Below, one piece after another: positions 47,334-57,115 of a DNA stretch of 64,000 nucleotides. A program made the position numbers and the translations under genes. The stretch spans positions 62,001-126,000 of the forward strand of contig NZ_FWXJ01000003.1 in NCBI RefSeq assembly GCF_900176405.1, in the 5' to 3' direction. Position 1 is the stretch's first letter, and every line of letters starts with the position of its first letter. The notes beneath the pieces were generated by a model. The model had not been told where the DNA came from. It ran no database searches and was given only the letters and a program-made list of their open reading frames with translations. This DNA comes from Polynucleobacter kasalickyi. Its GTDB lineage: Bacteria > Pseudomonadota > Gammaproteobacteria > Burkholderiales > Burkholderiaceae.

Positions 47334-49166
47334 ATGAACCGTTATCCACTTTGGAAATATTTAATTATTGCAGTTGCTCTGATTATTGGGGTAATTTATT
47401 CCATCCCTAATTTATTTGGTGAGGCACCCGCAATCCAAATCGCAGGCGCTAGAGCAACTTCTAAAGTGGATTTAAATGTTCAACAATTAGTTGAATCGAA
47501 ATTAAATGCGGCAAGTATTGTAAGTACTGGTAGCTTCCTTGAATCTGTTGGAACTACTAGTAATTTAAAGATTCGTTTTAAAGATACAGATACTCAGTTA
47601 AAAGCAAAAGATCTAATTGAGCACGAACTCAATACGGATGTGTCAAATCCAGACTTCATCGTTGCTCTGAATTTACTATCGAACACGCCTGATTGGCTAA
47701 CTAGTATTAATGCACTTTCTATGCCTCTTGGCCTAGATTTAAGAGGGGGTGTGTACTTTCTCTTAAAAGTAGATATGAAAGGTGCTGTAGAGAAAAAAAT
47801 TACTGCATTGATGAATGATGCAAGAAGTCGCTTGCGCGAAAAATCAATTCGCTATCAAGGTATTGAACGTGCTAATGAAACGATTTCTATTGGATTTAGT
47901 AGTGAGTCAGAAGCAAACAAAGCATTCGAGGCGTTAAAAGAACCTCTCAATGAGTTACTTTTAAAAGTAGAGAAAAACGTTGACGGATTTAAGTTGGTTG
48001 GTACTTTAAAAGTCGAAGCGAATAAAGCAATCCAAGAAAATGCGCTGAAACAAAACATCTTGACGCTCAATAAACGAGTCAATGAATTAGCGGTTAAAGA
48101 ACCGGTGATTCAAAAACAAGGGGATGACAGAATCGTTGTGCAATTACCCGGTGTTCAAGATACCGCCAGGGCTAAAGATATTATTGGTAGGACTGCCACC
48201 CTTGAAGCGCGTCTCGCTGATCCTGTGCAACCGTATATCGGCTTGAAAGATCCTGCCCCATTAGGGATGGATGCTTTCCCGTTTGGCGATCGCCAAGGTG
48301 TATTTAAGAAAAATGTCGTAATCACCGGTGAGAGAATTATTGATGCAAGCGCTGGCTTTGATCAAAATCAAAGGCCGTCGGTGAACTTAACATTAGATGC
48401 TGCTGGTGGTCGTGCAATGCAAGAAATGACCCGTGAGAATTTACAAAAACCAATGGGAATGATTCTTTTCGAAAAGGGTCACGGTGAAGTTCTTACCATC
48501 GCCACCATTCAAGGTGAATTTGGCTCAAAGTTTCAAATTACTGGCCAACCTTCGGCACAAAGTGCCAATGATTTAGCCTTACTGTTGCGGGCTGGCTCCT
48601 TAGCAGCCCCTATGGAAATCATTGAAGAAAGAACGATTGGACCAAGTCTTGGCGCTGAGAATATTGAAAAAGGCTTTTCATCTCTGATTTACGGTTTCGC
48701 TGCAATCGCCATCTTCATGTTGGTTTACTACGTTGTTTTTGGCTTATTCTCAGTGGTAGCTCTCGCGGTTAACTTATTACTTTTAATTGCCGTTCTCTCG
48801 ATGTTACAAGCTACCTTAAGCTTGCCGGGTATTGCGGCGATGGCTCTAGCATTGGGTATGGCAATCGACTCTAACGTGTTAATTAACGAACGGATCAGAG
48901 AAGAGCTTAGAAATGGCGCAACGGCACAATTAGCGATAGCCACCGGATTTGAAAAAGCTTGGGCAACTATTTTTGACTCAAACGTAACCACCCTCATTGC
49001 TGGTATCGCCCTCTTAGCCTTTGGGTCCGGTCCGATTAAAGGGTTTGCCATCGTACATTGCTTAGGTATCCTCACCTCCATGTTTTCAGCAGTATTTTTC
49101 TCAAGAGGTCTTGTCAACCTCTGGTATGGTAGCAAGAGAAAACTTCAATCAATTTCAATAGGTTAA
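47334..49166 (+). CDS. secD: Protein translocase subunit SecD
   Basis: SecD, with SecF and YajC, uses proton flow to pull exported proteins through SecYEG. The 610-residue protein has one N-terminal membrane segment (about 8-27) and a large periplasmic domain with Leu-Gly-Leu-Asp-Leu-Arg-Gly-Gly-Val near 129. Val-Val-Gln-Leu-Pro-Gly-Val-Gln-Asp follows, and then five C-terminal membrane segments from about 445. The conserved Ala-Leu-Gly-Met-Ala-Ile-Asp-Ser-Asn-Val-Leu-Ile-Asn-Glu-Arg-Ile-Arg-Glu-Glu motif is intact. ATG start. secF begins three bases after the stop. Confidence 0.96.
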   Translation: MNRYPLWKYLIIAVALIIGVIYSIPNLFGEAPAIQIAGARATSKVDLNVQQLVESKLNAASIVSTGSFLESVGTTSNLKIRFKDTDTQLKAKDLIEHELNTDVSNPDFIVALNLLSNTPDWLTSINALSMPLGLDLRGGVYFLLKVDMKGAVEKKITALMNDARSRLREKSIRYQGIERANETISIGFSSESEANKAFEALKEPLNELLLKVEKNVDGFKLVGTLKVEANKAIQENALKQNILTLNKRVNELAVKEPVIQKQGDDRIVVQLPGVQDTARAKDIIGRTATLEARLADPVQPYIGLKDPAPLGMDAFPFGDRQGVFKKNVVITGERIIDASAGFDQNQRPSVNLTLDAAGGRAMQEMTRENLQKPMGMILFEKGHGEVLTIATIQGEFGSKFQITGQPSAQSANDLALLLRAGSLAAPMEIIEERTIGPSLGAENIEKGFSSLIYGFAAIAIFMLVYYVVFGLFSVVALAVNLLLLIAVLSMLQATLSLPGIAAMALALGMAIDSNVLINERIREELRNGATAQLAIATGFEKAWATIFDSNVTTLIAGIALLAFGSGPIKGFAIVHCLGILTSMFSAVFFSRGLVNLWYGSKRKLQSISIG

Positions 49167-49169
49167 AAA

Positions 49170-50150
49170 ATGGAATTTTTTCGTATTCGTAAAGACATTC
49201 CCTTCATGCGCTATGCGCTGTATTTGAATGCTATCTCCTTCATTACCTTCTTAGCTGCAGTGTTCTTTTTATGGTCTAAGGGACTCAATTTATCTATTGA
49301 ATTTACTGGCGGTACCGTGTTAGAAGTAAAGTATTCACAAACAGCGGACCTCGAAAAGATTCGCTCCTCCATCGGTCAGCTTGGTTACAGCGATGTGAAT
49401 GTGCAAAATTTTGGAAGTTCCAAAGATGTAATGATTCGCTTACCTCTGATTAAAAATAGCGATGGAACAGTGATGAGCTCATCAGATCAAAGTAAAACGC
49501 TCATGACCGAACTCACTAAATTAGATGAGTCTGTGAAACTCCAACGCGTTGAATTTGTTGGTCCTCAGGTTGGTGAGGAATTACTCTACGGTGGTATTAA
49601 AGCGTTAATCTTTGTTATCTTAGGTATTGTGATTTACTTATCCGCTCGCTTTGAATGGAAGTTTGCGGTCTCAGGAATTATTGCAAACTTGCACGATGTG
49701 GTGATCATTCTAGGTTTTTTTGCCTTTTTTCAATGGGAATTCTCACTCTCAGTGCTCGCAGCCACTCTAGCTGTTCTTGGTTACTCTGTGAATGAATCAG
49801 TGGTTATTTTCGATAGGATTCGTGAGAATTTTAGGCGTTTTAGAAAATTAGAAACGCCCGAAATTATTGATGGGGCTATTACTGGCACAATTAGTAGAAC
49901 GATTATTACCCACGGTAGTACCCAAATGATGGTTTTAGCCATGTTAATCTTTGGTGGCGCATCACTGCACTATTTTGCAGTTGCTTTAACAATTGGTATT
50001 TTATTTGGTATCTACTCCTCAGTCTTCGTTGCTGCAGCGATTGCAATGTGGTTAGGCGTGAAGCGCGATGATTTGTTAAAAGTTGAAGTCCTGAAGAAAG
50101 AGGATGAAGGCTTACGTGAGGATGATCCAAATTACGGCGCGAAAGTCTAA
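49170..50150 (+). CDS. secF: Protein translocase subunit SecF
   Basis: SecF is the partner membrane subunit of SecD. The 326-residue protein has a first membrane segment near residues 17-36, Glu-Phe-Thr-Gly-Gly-Thr-Val-Leu-Glu near 46, and five more membrane segments. The conserved Gly-Tyr-Ser-Val-Asn-Glu-Ser-Val-Val-Ile-Phe-Asp-Arg-Ile-Arg-Glu-Asn motif lies near residue 207. Family members more often read Asn-Asp-Thr at this point; Asn-Glu-Ser is a mild variant also seen in betaproteobacteria, as far as I recall. ATG start. It ends the tgt-yajC-secDF run and is followed by a hairpin with T tracts. Confidence 0.95.
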   Translation: MEFFRIRKDIPFMRYALYLNAISFITFLAAVFFLWSKGLNLSIEFTGGTVLEVKYSQTADLEKIRSSIGQLGYSDVNVQNFGSSKDVMIRLPLIKNSDGTVMSSSDQSKTLMTELTKLDESVKLQRVEFVGPQVGEELLYGGIKALIFVILGIVIYLSARFEWKFAVSGIIANLHDVVIILGFFAFFQWEFSLSVLAATLAVLGYSVNESVVIFDRIRENFRRFRKLETPEIIDGAITGTISRTIITHGSTQMMVLAMLIFGGASLHYFAVALTIGILFGIYSSVFVAAAIAMWLGVKRDDLLKVEVLKKEDEGLREDDPNYGAKV

Positions 50151-50175
50151 CGCTTCTGCATTCCAAGCATTCGAA

Positions 50176-50213
50176 AAAAATCCTTATCTAAGTTCAAACT
50201 GATGAGGATTTTT
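50176..50213. terminator. Terminator between convergent secF and the YceI-like gene
   Basis: A 13-bp stem (50176-50188 with 50201-50213, one wobble pair, twelve-base loop) has A runs at its left foot and T runs at its right foot. Both strands therefore end in a U-tract, as expected for a shared terminator of convergent genes. Confidence 0.7.
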
Positions 50214-50266
50214 AGTTGAATGAGTCAATACAAAAATCAACTCAGCGCCATTGGAAGAAATTTTTT

Positions 50267-51028
50267 CTAATCGAAAGCTAATTTCCACTCAATCATCATT
50301 TCATTATCAACACTCAGTAACCCAGCCAATGCAGAAAATGGTTCCACTGCAAAATCACTGAGTTTCAAGCGAGTTTCTCCAGAGATGTTCGTGATTTTAT
50401 TGTTTGCTGAGCGAGTTACATTCACGAAAAGATCTTTTTCAACCATTTGGTTTTTTAAGAAAATTTTTGCATGAATTGAATTTTTAATACGATCGAACTG
50501 CGTTACTTGCACCCTTACGTCAGGAAAACTCTTTACATCTAACATTTTCATCATATTTTGCTTCGTGGCTTCTTTTTCAGACTCCTTCAGTGTATCTGGA
50601 AGTTTTTTAGCCCGTAATAAATTCGACTCATCGACCGTCATCTTAGCAATATCAAAACTGAAAAACCCCTGATTATTCTCCTGGTCTACCCAACCGATAA
50701 TGTTACGGCTAGCAACCATATGTTGATGTCCGATAGAGGCTAATAGTCCCCCTTTATTCACGTGCACCGTCAAAATACTTTTCTCAGAATTAATCAGCGT
50801 AGCGCCAACTGGAACCATGAGTTTGCCTGAGTATAACTTTGGCTTAATGGGGTCAGGAGTGACGACTGGCGCAATCGTCATTTCAGGAGTCCAAAAAAAA
50901 TCTGCTGCTAAATGATCGGTAAACCAGGTCCCCATTGGGGAAGGAATAGTTTCTGGCACTTGACTAACCGTGCAAGCACTTAGTATTGCTATCAGAGGCA
51001 AAAACCCCCATTGAATAGTATTTTTCAA
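50267..51028 (-). CDS. YceI-like lipoprotein
   Basis: This 253-residue protein has a lipoprotein signal with the lipobox Leu-Ser-Ala-Cys, acylated Cys at residue 19. From about residue 85 it resembles the YceI lipocalin-like domain: Ser-Ile-Leu-Thr-Val-His-Val-Asn-Lys-Gly-Gly, Gly-His-Gln-His-Met-Val, and Phe-Ser-Phe-Asp-Ile-Ala-Lys-Met-Thr-Val-Asp, with a Met-Met-Lys-Met-Leu-Asp helix and Phe-Pro-Asp-Val strand. YceI proteins bind isoprenoid-like molecules in the periplasm; the ligand here is unknown. The start is TTG, directly after the tctC stop, with AAGG eight bases upstream. The similarity is moderate, so the family call is probable rather than sure. Confidence 0.65.
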   Translation of the reverse strand: MKNTIQWGFLPLIAILSACTVSQVPETIPSPMGTWFTDHLAADFFWTPEMTIAPVVTPDPIKPKLYSGKLMVPVGATLINSEKSILTVHVNKGGLLASIGHQHMVASRNIIGWVDQENNQGFFSFDIAKMTVDESNLLRAKKLPDTLKESEKEATKQNMMKMLDVKSFPDVRVQVTQFDRIKNSIHAKIFLKNQMVEKDLFVNVTRSANNKITNISGETRLKLSDFAVEPFSALAGLLSVDNEMMIEWKLAFD

Positions 51029-52006
51029 TTAATCTGCCTTAATACCTTGTTCGTTAATCGTTTTAGCCCATATTACCGCATCTTTTTTCATTAATTCAGC
51101 AAAAGCGTTAGGAGAGCTCGTCGCAGGATCTAAACCCTGTAATAAAAAGGTTTTACGTACTTCTGGGTCAGCCAAAGAGGTTCTAATCGCATTGCCTAGT
51201 TTATTGACAATCTCGCTAGACACACCTTTTGGGGCCATAAACCCAAACCACATTTGAGCATCTACTTCACCAATTTTTAGTTCAGTAAAGGTCGGAATCG
51301 TCGGAGCATTTGGATTTCTATTTTTCGCGCCAATTCCTAATGCCCTCAACTTATTCGCCTTGATATATGACATACCTACGTGGATCGGTAAAAACATTGC
51401 ATCCACTTGAGCCCCTAATAAATCAGTCACAGCGGGAGCAGTACCGCGATAAGGAACGTGCAAGATAAATGTCTTCGTTTGGTTCTTTAACATTTCCATC
51501 GCTAGGTGGTGGGGCGTGCCGACGCCTGGAGAGGCATAAGAAAGTTTCCCTGGATTCGCTTTTGCAGCAGCCACAAACTCTCCTGCTGTTTTATAGGGAG
51601 AGGATTCGGGGACGACTAACAGTAAATCCCCATAAGCCGCCAAAGTAATCGGTACTAAATCATTGAGAGGATCAAAACTCGCCTTAGGATACAAAGTGCG
51701 ATTCATAACAATAGTATTCACAGTCACCAACAAGGTAGTTCCGTCAGGCTTCGCTCTTACTACTGCTTCTGTACCAATGTTGCCAGATGCTCCAGCTCGA
51801 TTATCAACCACTATTGGTTGTCCGAGTATTTCAGATAACTTAGGACCAACGGCTCTAGCAATGGTGTCAATCCCTGTACCAGGAGTAAATGGCACAATCA
51901 ACTTAATCGGACTGCCCCCTTGAATAGGTTCGGCGCTTTGACCAAGAGCAAACGTGGAGGTGAAAGTGAGAAGTAAAACAAAGAGTTTATTTTTAATGTT
52001 TTTCAT
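51029..52006 (-). CDS. Bug/TctC family periplasmic substrate-binding protein
   Basis: This 325-residue receptor has a signal peptide (cleavage probably near Ala-Leu-Gly-Gln, residue 22) and the Bug-family pattern. It has Ile-Lys-Leu-Ile-Val-Pro-Phe-Thr-Pro-Gly-Thr-Gly-Ile-Asp near residues 34-47, Val-Asp-Asn-Arg-Ala-Gly-Ala-Ser-Gly-Asn-Ile-Gly-Thr near 61-73, and Val-Pro-Tyr-Arg-Gly-Thr-Ala-Pro-Ala near 180. Such receptors bind carboxylates, aromatic acids or amino acids for tripartite tricarboxylate transporters. No tctA/tctB membrane genes are adjacent, which is common for Bug receptors in Burkholderiales. It follows the flavin monooxygenase gene by 11 bases; ligand unknown. Confidence 0.88.
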   Translation of the reverse strand: MKNIKNKLFVLLLTFTSTFALGQSAEPIQGGSPIKLIVPFTPGTGIDTIARAVGPKLSEILGQPIVVDNRAGASGNIGTEAVVRAKPDGTTLLVTVNTIVMNRTLYPKASFDPLNDLVPITLAAYGDLLLVVPESSPYKTAGEFVAAAKANPGKLSYASPGVGTPHHLAMEMLKNQTKTFILHVPYRGTAPAVTDLLGAQVDAMFLPIHVGMSYIKANKLRALGIGAKNRNPNAPTIPTFTELKIGEVDAQMWFGFMAPKGVSSEIVNKLGNAIRTSLADPEVRKTFLLQGLDPATSSPNAFAELMKKDAVIWAKTINEQGIKAD

Positions 52007-52017
52007 AGAAAACCTAA

Positions 52018-53253
52018 TTAAGCAGCAACTGTTTTTTTGTCGTAACCAGCAACATTCTTATAACGTTGGGTAATTGCTTCCAATTCCTCATGACTAATCA
52101 CATCCTCAATGTTTTTAAATGGTTGATCGTTAGTCCGCTCCCAAACTTCACGCAAAATGGCATCTGGTGGGTTGGTGCGATTCATTTTTACGACGTTTCC
52201 AGTCGCTTCAAGGCGAACATCTTCGTAAAGCTGTAACGCTTTTTCGATATCAGACTCAGAACTAAGGAACTTCGCTAAACTTTGCGCATCTAAAATTGAT
52301 TGACCTGCGCCGTTCGAACCTCTTGGGTACATGGGGTGTGCTGCATCTCCCAACAAGGTCACACGACCCCTTGTCCAAAATGGTAAGGGATCTTGATCAA
52401 TCATTGGAAACTCCAAAATACTATCAGCAGCTCGAATCATTGCTGGCACATCCAACCAATCAAAACGCCAATCTTCAAAAGCGCCAATAAAGTCCTCAAC
52501 TCGACCCTGCTTGTTCCAATCACGCTCTAAGTGATTAGGAGTTTCTAACTCGGCCACCCAGTTAATTAACTGATTACCTTCGCTATCAATATTATTCCGA
52601 ATCGGGTAAATAACCATTTTGCCCTGAGTTAACCAACCAGCTCTCACCATACTACCTTCTGAAAGAAAAGGCTTCCCGCGCGTTACTCCTCGCCACATGT
52701 TAACGCCAGAATAAAGTGGTTTTCCTTCAGTCGGATGAAGTTGTTTCCGGATCACTGAATGCACACCATCACAGGCAATCACGGCATCCCCTTGCACTTC
52801 AATTTCCGTTACGTCTGTGGATTTAGCTTTTTTAAAAAACGCCTTACCGGTTACTTCATCTACACGAGTGCACTCAAGTCCGAGATGTAAATGCTCCGCC
52901 CCAATTTTTTCTAAAAAAGAAGCTAATAATGTCATTTGCAAATCACCACGATGAATAGAGAATTGCGGCCAGTCATAACCAGCAAATCGCCCAGAAGGCT
53001 CAGCGTAAATTTTTTGACCAAAGCGGTTAAAGAAAATCGCCTCTTTAGTTAAAACTGCTAATTTACTCAGCTTTTCCTCGAGTCCCAATGTCTCACATAG
53101 AAATCGACTGGCATGCGGAAGGATATTAATACCGACTCCCACCGGCTTAATTTCAGGAACTGACTCGTATACATCACAGGTGATACCGTAATGATGAGCA
53201 GCAAGTGCCATTGTTAAACCACCGATACCACCACCTACAATGATTAAATGCAT
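52018..53253 (-). CDS. FAD-dependent aromatic monooxygenase-like protein (UbiH/PhzS/salicylate hydroxylase group)
   Basis: This 411-residue flavoprotein has the N-terminal GxGxxG dinucleotide motif (Gly-Gly-Gly-Ile-Gly-Gly, residues 7-12). The middle DG motif follows (Ala-Cys-Asp-Gly-Val-His-Ser-Val-Ile-Arg), then the second FAD motif Arg-Val-Thr-Leu-Leu-Gly-Asp-Ala-Ala-His-Pro-Met-Tyr-Pro-Arg-Gly-Ser-Asn-Gly-Ala. Together these define the class A flavin monooxygenases, which hydroxylate aromatic or related acids using NAD(P)H and oxygen. The ending Tyr-Pro-Arg-Gly-Ser-Asn-Gly recalls PhzS-like enzymes; the substrate is unknown. It heads a minus-strand group with the Bug receptor and the YceI-like lipoprotein. 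Confidence 0.82.
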   Translation of the reverse strand: MHLIIVGGGIGGLTMALAAHHYGITCDVYESVPEIKPVGVGINILPHASRFLCETLGLEEKLSKLAVLTKEAIFFNRFGQKIYAEPSGRFAGYDWPQFSIHRGDLQMTLLASFLEKIGAEHLHLGLECTRVDEVTGKAFFKKAKSTDVTEIEVQGDAVIACDGVHSVIRKQLHPTEGKPLYSGVNMWRGVTRGKPFLSEGSMVRAGWLTQGKMVIYPIRNNIDSEGNQLINWVAELETPNHLERDWNKQGRVEDFIGAFEDWRFDWLDVPAMIRAADSILEFPMIDQDPLPFWTRGRVTLLGDAAHPMYPRGSNGAGQSILDAQSLAKFLSSESDIEKALQLYEDVRLEATGNVVKMNRTNPPDAILREVWERTNDQPFKNIEDVISHEELEAITQRYKNVAGYDKKTVAA

Positions 53254-53313
53254 TTTTATGTCCTATTAACTTCGAATTAATTTTTGTTCTATAAAACCTT
53301 AAAATATAGCGTG

Positions 53314-53329
53314 AACAATTTTTATTGTT
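53314..53329. repeat. Short inverted repeat in a divergent promoter region, possible operator
   Basis: AACAAT and ATTGTT (6-bp arms, four-base T loop) lie in the 112-base gap between the monooxygenase gene and the divergent hydrolase gene. Dyads of this sort serve as regulator sites, but the repeat is short and AT-rich and no regulator gene is adjacent. Confidence 0.3.
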
Positions 53330-53365
53330 AAAAATTATTTGAAATGACAAAAACAGGGAGTCATC

Positions 53366-54259
53366 ATGTCCTCATATTCTAATGCATTAGACCAATTTTT
53401 TGAGTATCAAGGAACCCATGGCGCCATTAAAATCGCCTACCGAATTGAAGGCTCTGGTCCCCCACTTTTACTCTTACACGGCTTCCCGCAAACAAAAACC
53501 ATTTGGAATAAGATCATTCCTCTGTTGAAAAATCGTTTTACCTTAATACGCCCTGACCTGAGAGGTTATGGTCTATCTTCAAAGCCCGCCGGTTTCATCG
53601 ATCATGCCAACTATTCGAAACGTGAAATGGCAAAGGATATGGTAGCCTTGATGCATCATTTAGGCTTTTCTAAGTTTGGCTTGGTCGGTCATGACCGTGG
53701 CGGCAGAGTTGCACATCGTCTCGTTACTGATCACCCAGATCTCGTTCACAAATTAATGGTACTCGATATCTCGCCAACTTATGCCATGTATGCAAATACG
53801 ACACAAAAGTTTGCAACTGGCTATTGGCACTGGTTTTTTTTAATACAACCCTATCCGATACCAGAAACCCTTATTGGTAATAATGTGGAATTTCTACTCC
53901 CTAGAATGATGGGGGCGAAGGCTGGTTCCACCAACACATTCGAGCCAGAAGCCTTTGCCGAGTATGTTCATTTTATGAAAGACCCCGCAGGGCTACATGC
54001 CATGTGTGAAGATTACCGTGCAGCGAGTACGATTGATCTCGTACATGACCAAGAATTTAGAGATTCAGGTCAGCAACTAACTATCCCATTAAGAGTTTTG
54101 TGGGGTGAAAAAGGAATTGTTCACCAGTGTTTTACGCCAGTCTCTGACTGGCAAGTTCTATTTCAGGAGGTCACTGGTAAGACAGTACCTTCAGGCCATT
54201 ACATTCCTGAAGAAATTCCTGAAATACTAGCAACGGAAATCAGTGCTTTTTTTAATTAG
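53366..54259 (+). CDS. Alpha/beta hydrolase, haloacetate dehalogenase-like
   Basis: This 297-residue cytoplasmic alpha/beta hydrolase matches the fluoroacetate/haloacetate dehalogenase group. The nucleophile motif Gly-His-Asp-Arg-Gly-Gly-Arg gives Asp110 with Arg111 and Arg114. Asp134 and His278 complete the catalytic set, and the halide-pocket residues His155, Trp156 (Tyr-Trp-His-Trp) and Tyr217 (Glu-Asp-Tyr-Arg-Ala) are all present. Oxyanion residues lie in His-Gly-Phe-Pro-Gln (39-43). The ATG has a GGGAG ribosome binding site. Epoxide hydrolase is the main alternative, though these lack the paired arginines. It is divergent from a flavin monooxygenase and overlaps the waaA end by eight bases. 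Activity on fluoro- or chloroacetate is inferred. Confidence 0.78.
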   Translation: MSSYSNALDQFFEYQGTHGAIKIAYRIEGSGPPLLLLHGFPQTKTIWNKIIPLLKNRFTLIRPDLRGYGLSSKPAGFIDHANYSKREMAKDMVALMHHLGFSKFGLVGHDRGGRVAHRLVTDHPDLVHKLMVLDISPTYAMYANTTQKFATGYWHWFFLIQPYPIPETLIGNNVEFLLPRMMGAKAGSTNTFEPEAFAEYVHFMKDPAGLHAMCEDYRAASTIDLVHDQEFRDSGQQLTIPLRVLWGEKGIVHQCFTPVSDWQVLFQEVTGKTVPSGHYIPEEIPEILATEISAFFN

Positions 54260-55649
54260 CCTCTAAAAATTTGAGCGTTTTTCTAGTTGCACCTTGATGA
54301 TGGTGGGTAAAGGCAAAACCCCGCTCACCCATCTCTTGCATTTTCTTAGGTTGCGACAGTAAATCTTCCAGCTCTTTCACGAGGGTCATCGTCAGTTGAT
54401 TTTGGTTAGATTGATCTGATGAGTTCTTAAGAGCAACAGCCGCACCACATTCAATTGCATTCTGACTCACTAAACTAAAATTAAAAGTAGATGGTCCTAA
54501 AATCACCGGTTTACCTAGCGCACAAGGTTCAATAAGATTTTGGCCACCAGTACCTTGTAAGGTCCCACCCATCACCACAAGATCGCACGATGCATAGTAA
54601 GCGGCCATTTCACCAAAGGTATCGCCGATTAAAATATCAATATTTGTAATAAGTGATTCCTGCTCAGTATTTTGCTCAGTATTTTGCTCAGTATTTTGTT
54701 CAGTAAATTCTGAACGTTTCATGATTCTTAGATTTTGTTGTTGAATGTAATCTTCAATTTCAGGAAGTCGCTTTAAATGTCTAGGCACCAACAAAAGCAG
54801 TGGCTTAGGTGAAAAATTCAAGGCTTTGATTGCTTGAATAATGATTTTCTCCTCACCTTCCCTCGTGCTTGCCGCCATAATAACCTGGCGATCAGGCCAT
54901 CTCATTTTTTTCCAAGTCTCGCCTTTTAAAATGAGTTCATTGGATAAATTGACGTCAAATTTCAAATTACCAGTGATCAAAATATTTTCGATCCCGAGTG
55001 CTGTGAAATTTTTTGCGTCACTTTCCGTTTGAGCAGCTACCCCACTGAGCATTTGGCACATGCTTTGGCTAACAGAACCCCATTTAATAAATTTTTTAAA
55101 GCTTTTTTCCGATAAGCGGCCATTAATCAGATACATCGGCACACCACACTTCTGAGCATAAACCAGCAAGCCTGGCCATAACTCTGTTTCAATGAGTAAG
55201 CCCTTTGGAGGCTGAAAATGCCTTAGAAATCGCATCACAGGCCAGCAAAAATCATAAGGAATATAGACTTGACGTAGGCGTCCATGAGCAATGGCATTCG
55301 CAAAAATCTGTTCAGAGGTACTTCTACCACTTGCCGTCATGTGACTCAACAAAACTTTTTTTCCGCTTGCTAGCAACTGGTCAATTAATGGCACAGCTGC
55401 ACGCGTTTCTCCCATCGATACGGCATGAACCCAAATGTCAGATTTAAAATCTGAGAATGGTGAGTAAAAACCAAAACGTTCCAGGATGTGTTGGCGATAT
55501 CCAGGTTCTAACCTGCCACGTAACCACAACCTGAAAATTACAAAAGGAACTATCAAATGCCATAAGAACTGATAAATGACAAAAACAATCCAAAAAACTC
55601 TTTTTTTACTCCCCCGAACCGGTTGTTGATGCAGGGTATTGACCATCAT
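54252..55649 (-). CDS. waaA: 3-deoxy-D-manno-octulosonic acid (Kdo) transferase
   Basis: WaaA (KdtA) adds Kdo from CMP-Kdo to lipid A precursor at the inner membrane. The 465-residue protein has an N-terminal membrane anchor and Tyr-Arg-Gln-His-Ile-Leu-Glu-Arg-Phe-Gly. It carries the catalytic region Val-Ser-Met-Gly-Glu-Thr-Arg-Ala-Ala near residue 74, Ile-Glu-Thr-Glu-Leu-Trp-Pro-Gly-Leu, and the C-terminal Gly-Gly-Gln-Asn-Leu-Ile-Glu-Pro-Cys-Ala block. Between about residues 315 and 328 it has an unusual Glu-Gln-Asn-Thr repeat from a 12-bp tandem duplication. It is some 40 residues longer than common homologues, partly through this insert and the tail. It starts 5 bases after purB. Confidence 0.93.
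   Translation of the reverse strand: MMVNTLHQQPVRGSKKRVFWIVFVIYQFLWHLIVPFVIFRLWLRGRLEPGYRQHILERFGFYSPFSDFKSDIWVHAVSMGETRAAVPLIDQLLASGKKVLLSHMTASGRSTSEQIFANAIAHGRLRQVYIPYDFCWPVMRFLRHFQPPKGLLIETELWPGLLVYAQKCGVPMYLINGRLSEKSFKKFIKWGSVSQSMCQMLSGVAAQTESDAKNFTALGIENILITGNLKFDVNLSNELILKGETWKKMRWPDRQVIMAASTREGEEKIIIQAIKALNFSPKPLLLLVPRHLKRLPEIEDYIQQQNLRIMKRSEFTEQNTEQNTEQNTEQESLITNIDILIGDTFGEMAAYYASCDLVVMGGTLQGTGGQNLIEPCALGKPVILGPSTFNFSLVSQNAIECGAAVALKNSSDQSNQNQLTMTLVKELEDLLSQPKKMQEMGERGFAFTHHHQGATRKTLKFLEAN
54661..54705 (-). repeat. 12-bp in-frame tandem repeat within waaA
   Basis: The unit TGCTCAGTATTT is repeated exactly three times (54661-54672, 54673-54684, 54685-54696) and a nine-base partial fourth copy follows with one change. 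Being a multiple of three, it adds Glu-Gln-Asn-Thr units to WaaA without shifting the frame. It lies in a loop between the nucleotide-binding lobes' conserved blocks. Confidence 0.9.
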
Positions 55650-55654
55650 CGACC

Positions 55655-57064
<1,410 letters not shown>

Positions 57065-57115
57065 TTATATTCTATTCTTTATCCTTAATGTAAGGATATT
57101 TTCTCAAGGATTCAC

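Noticed and set aside
48728..49135. A 135-codon frame antisense to the C-terminal part of secD
   Set aside because: secD has its conserved membrane motifs here; the antisense product shows no family features and no ribosome binding site.
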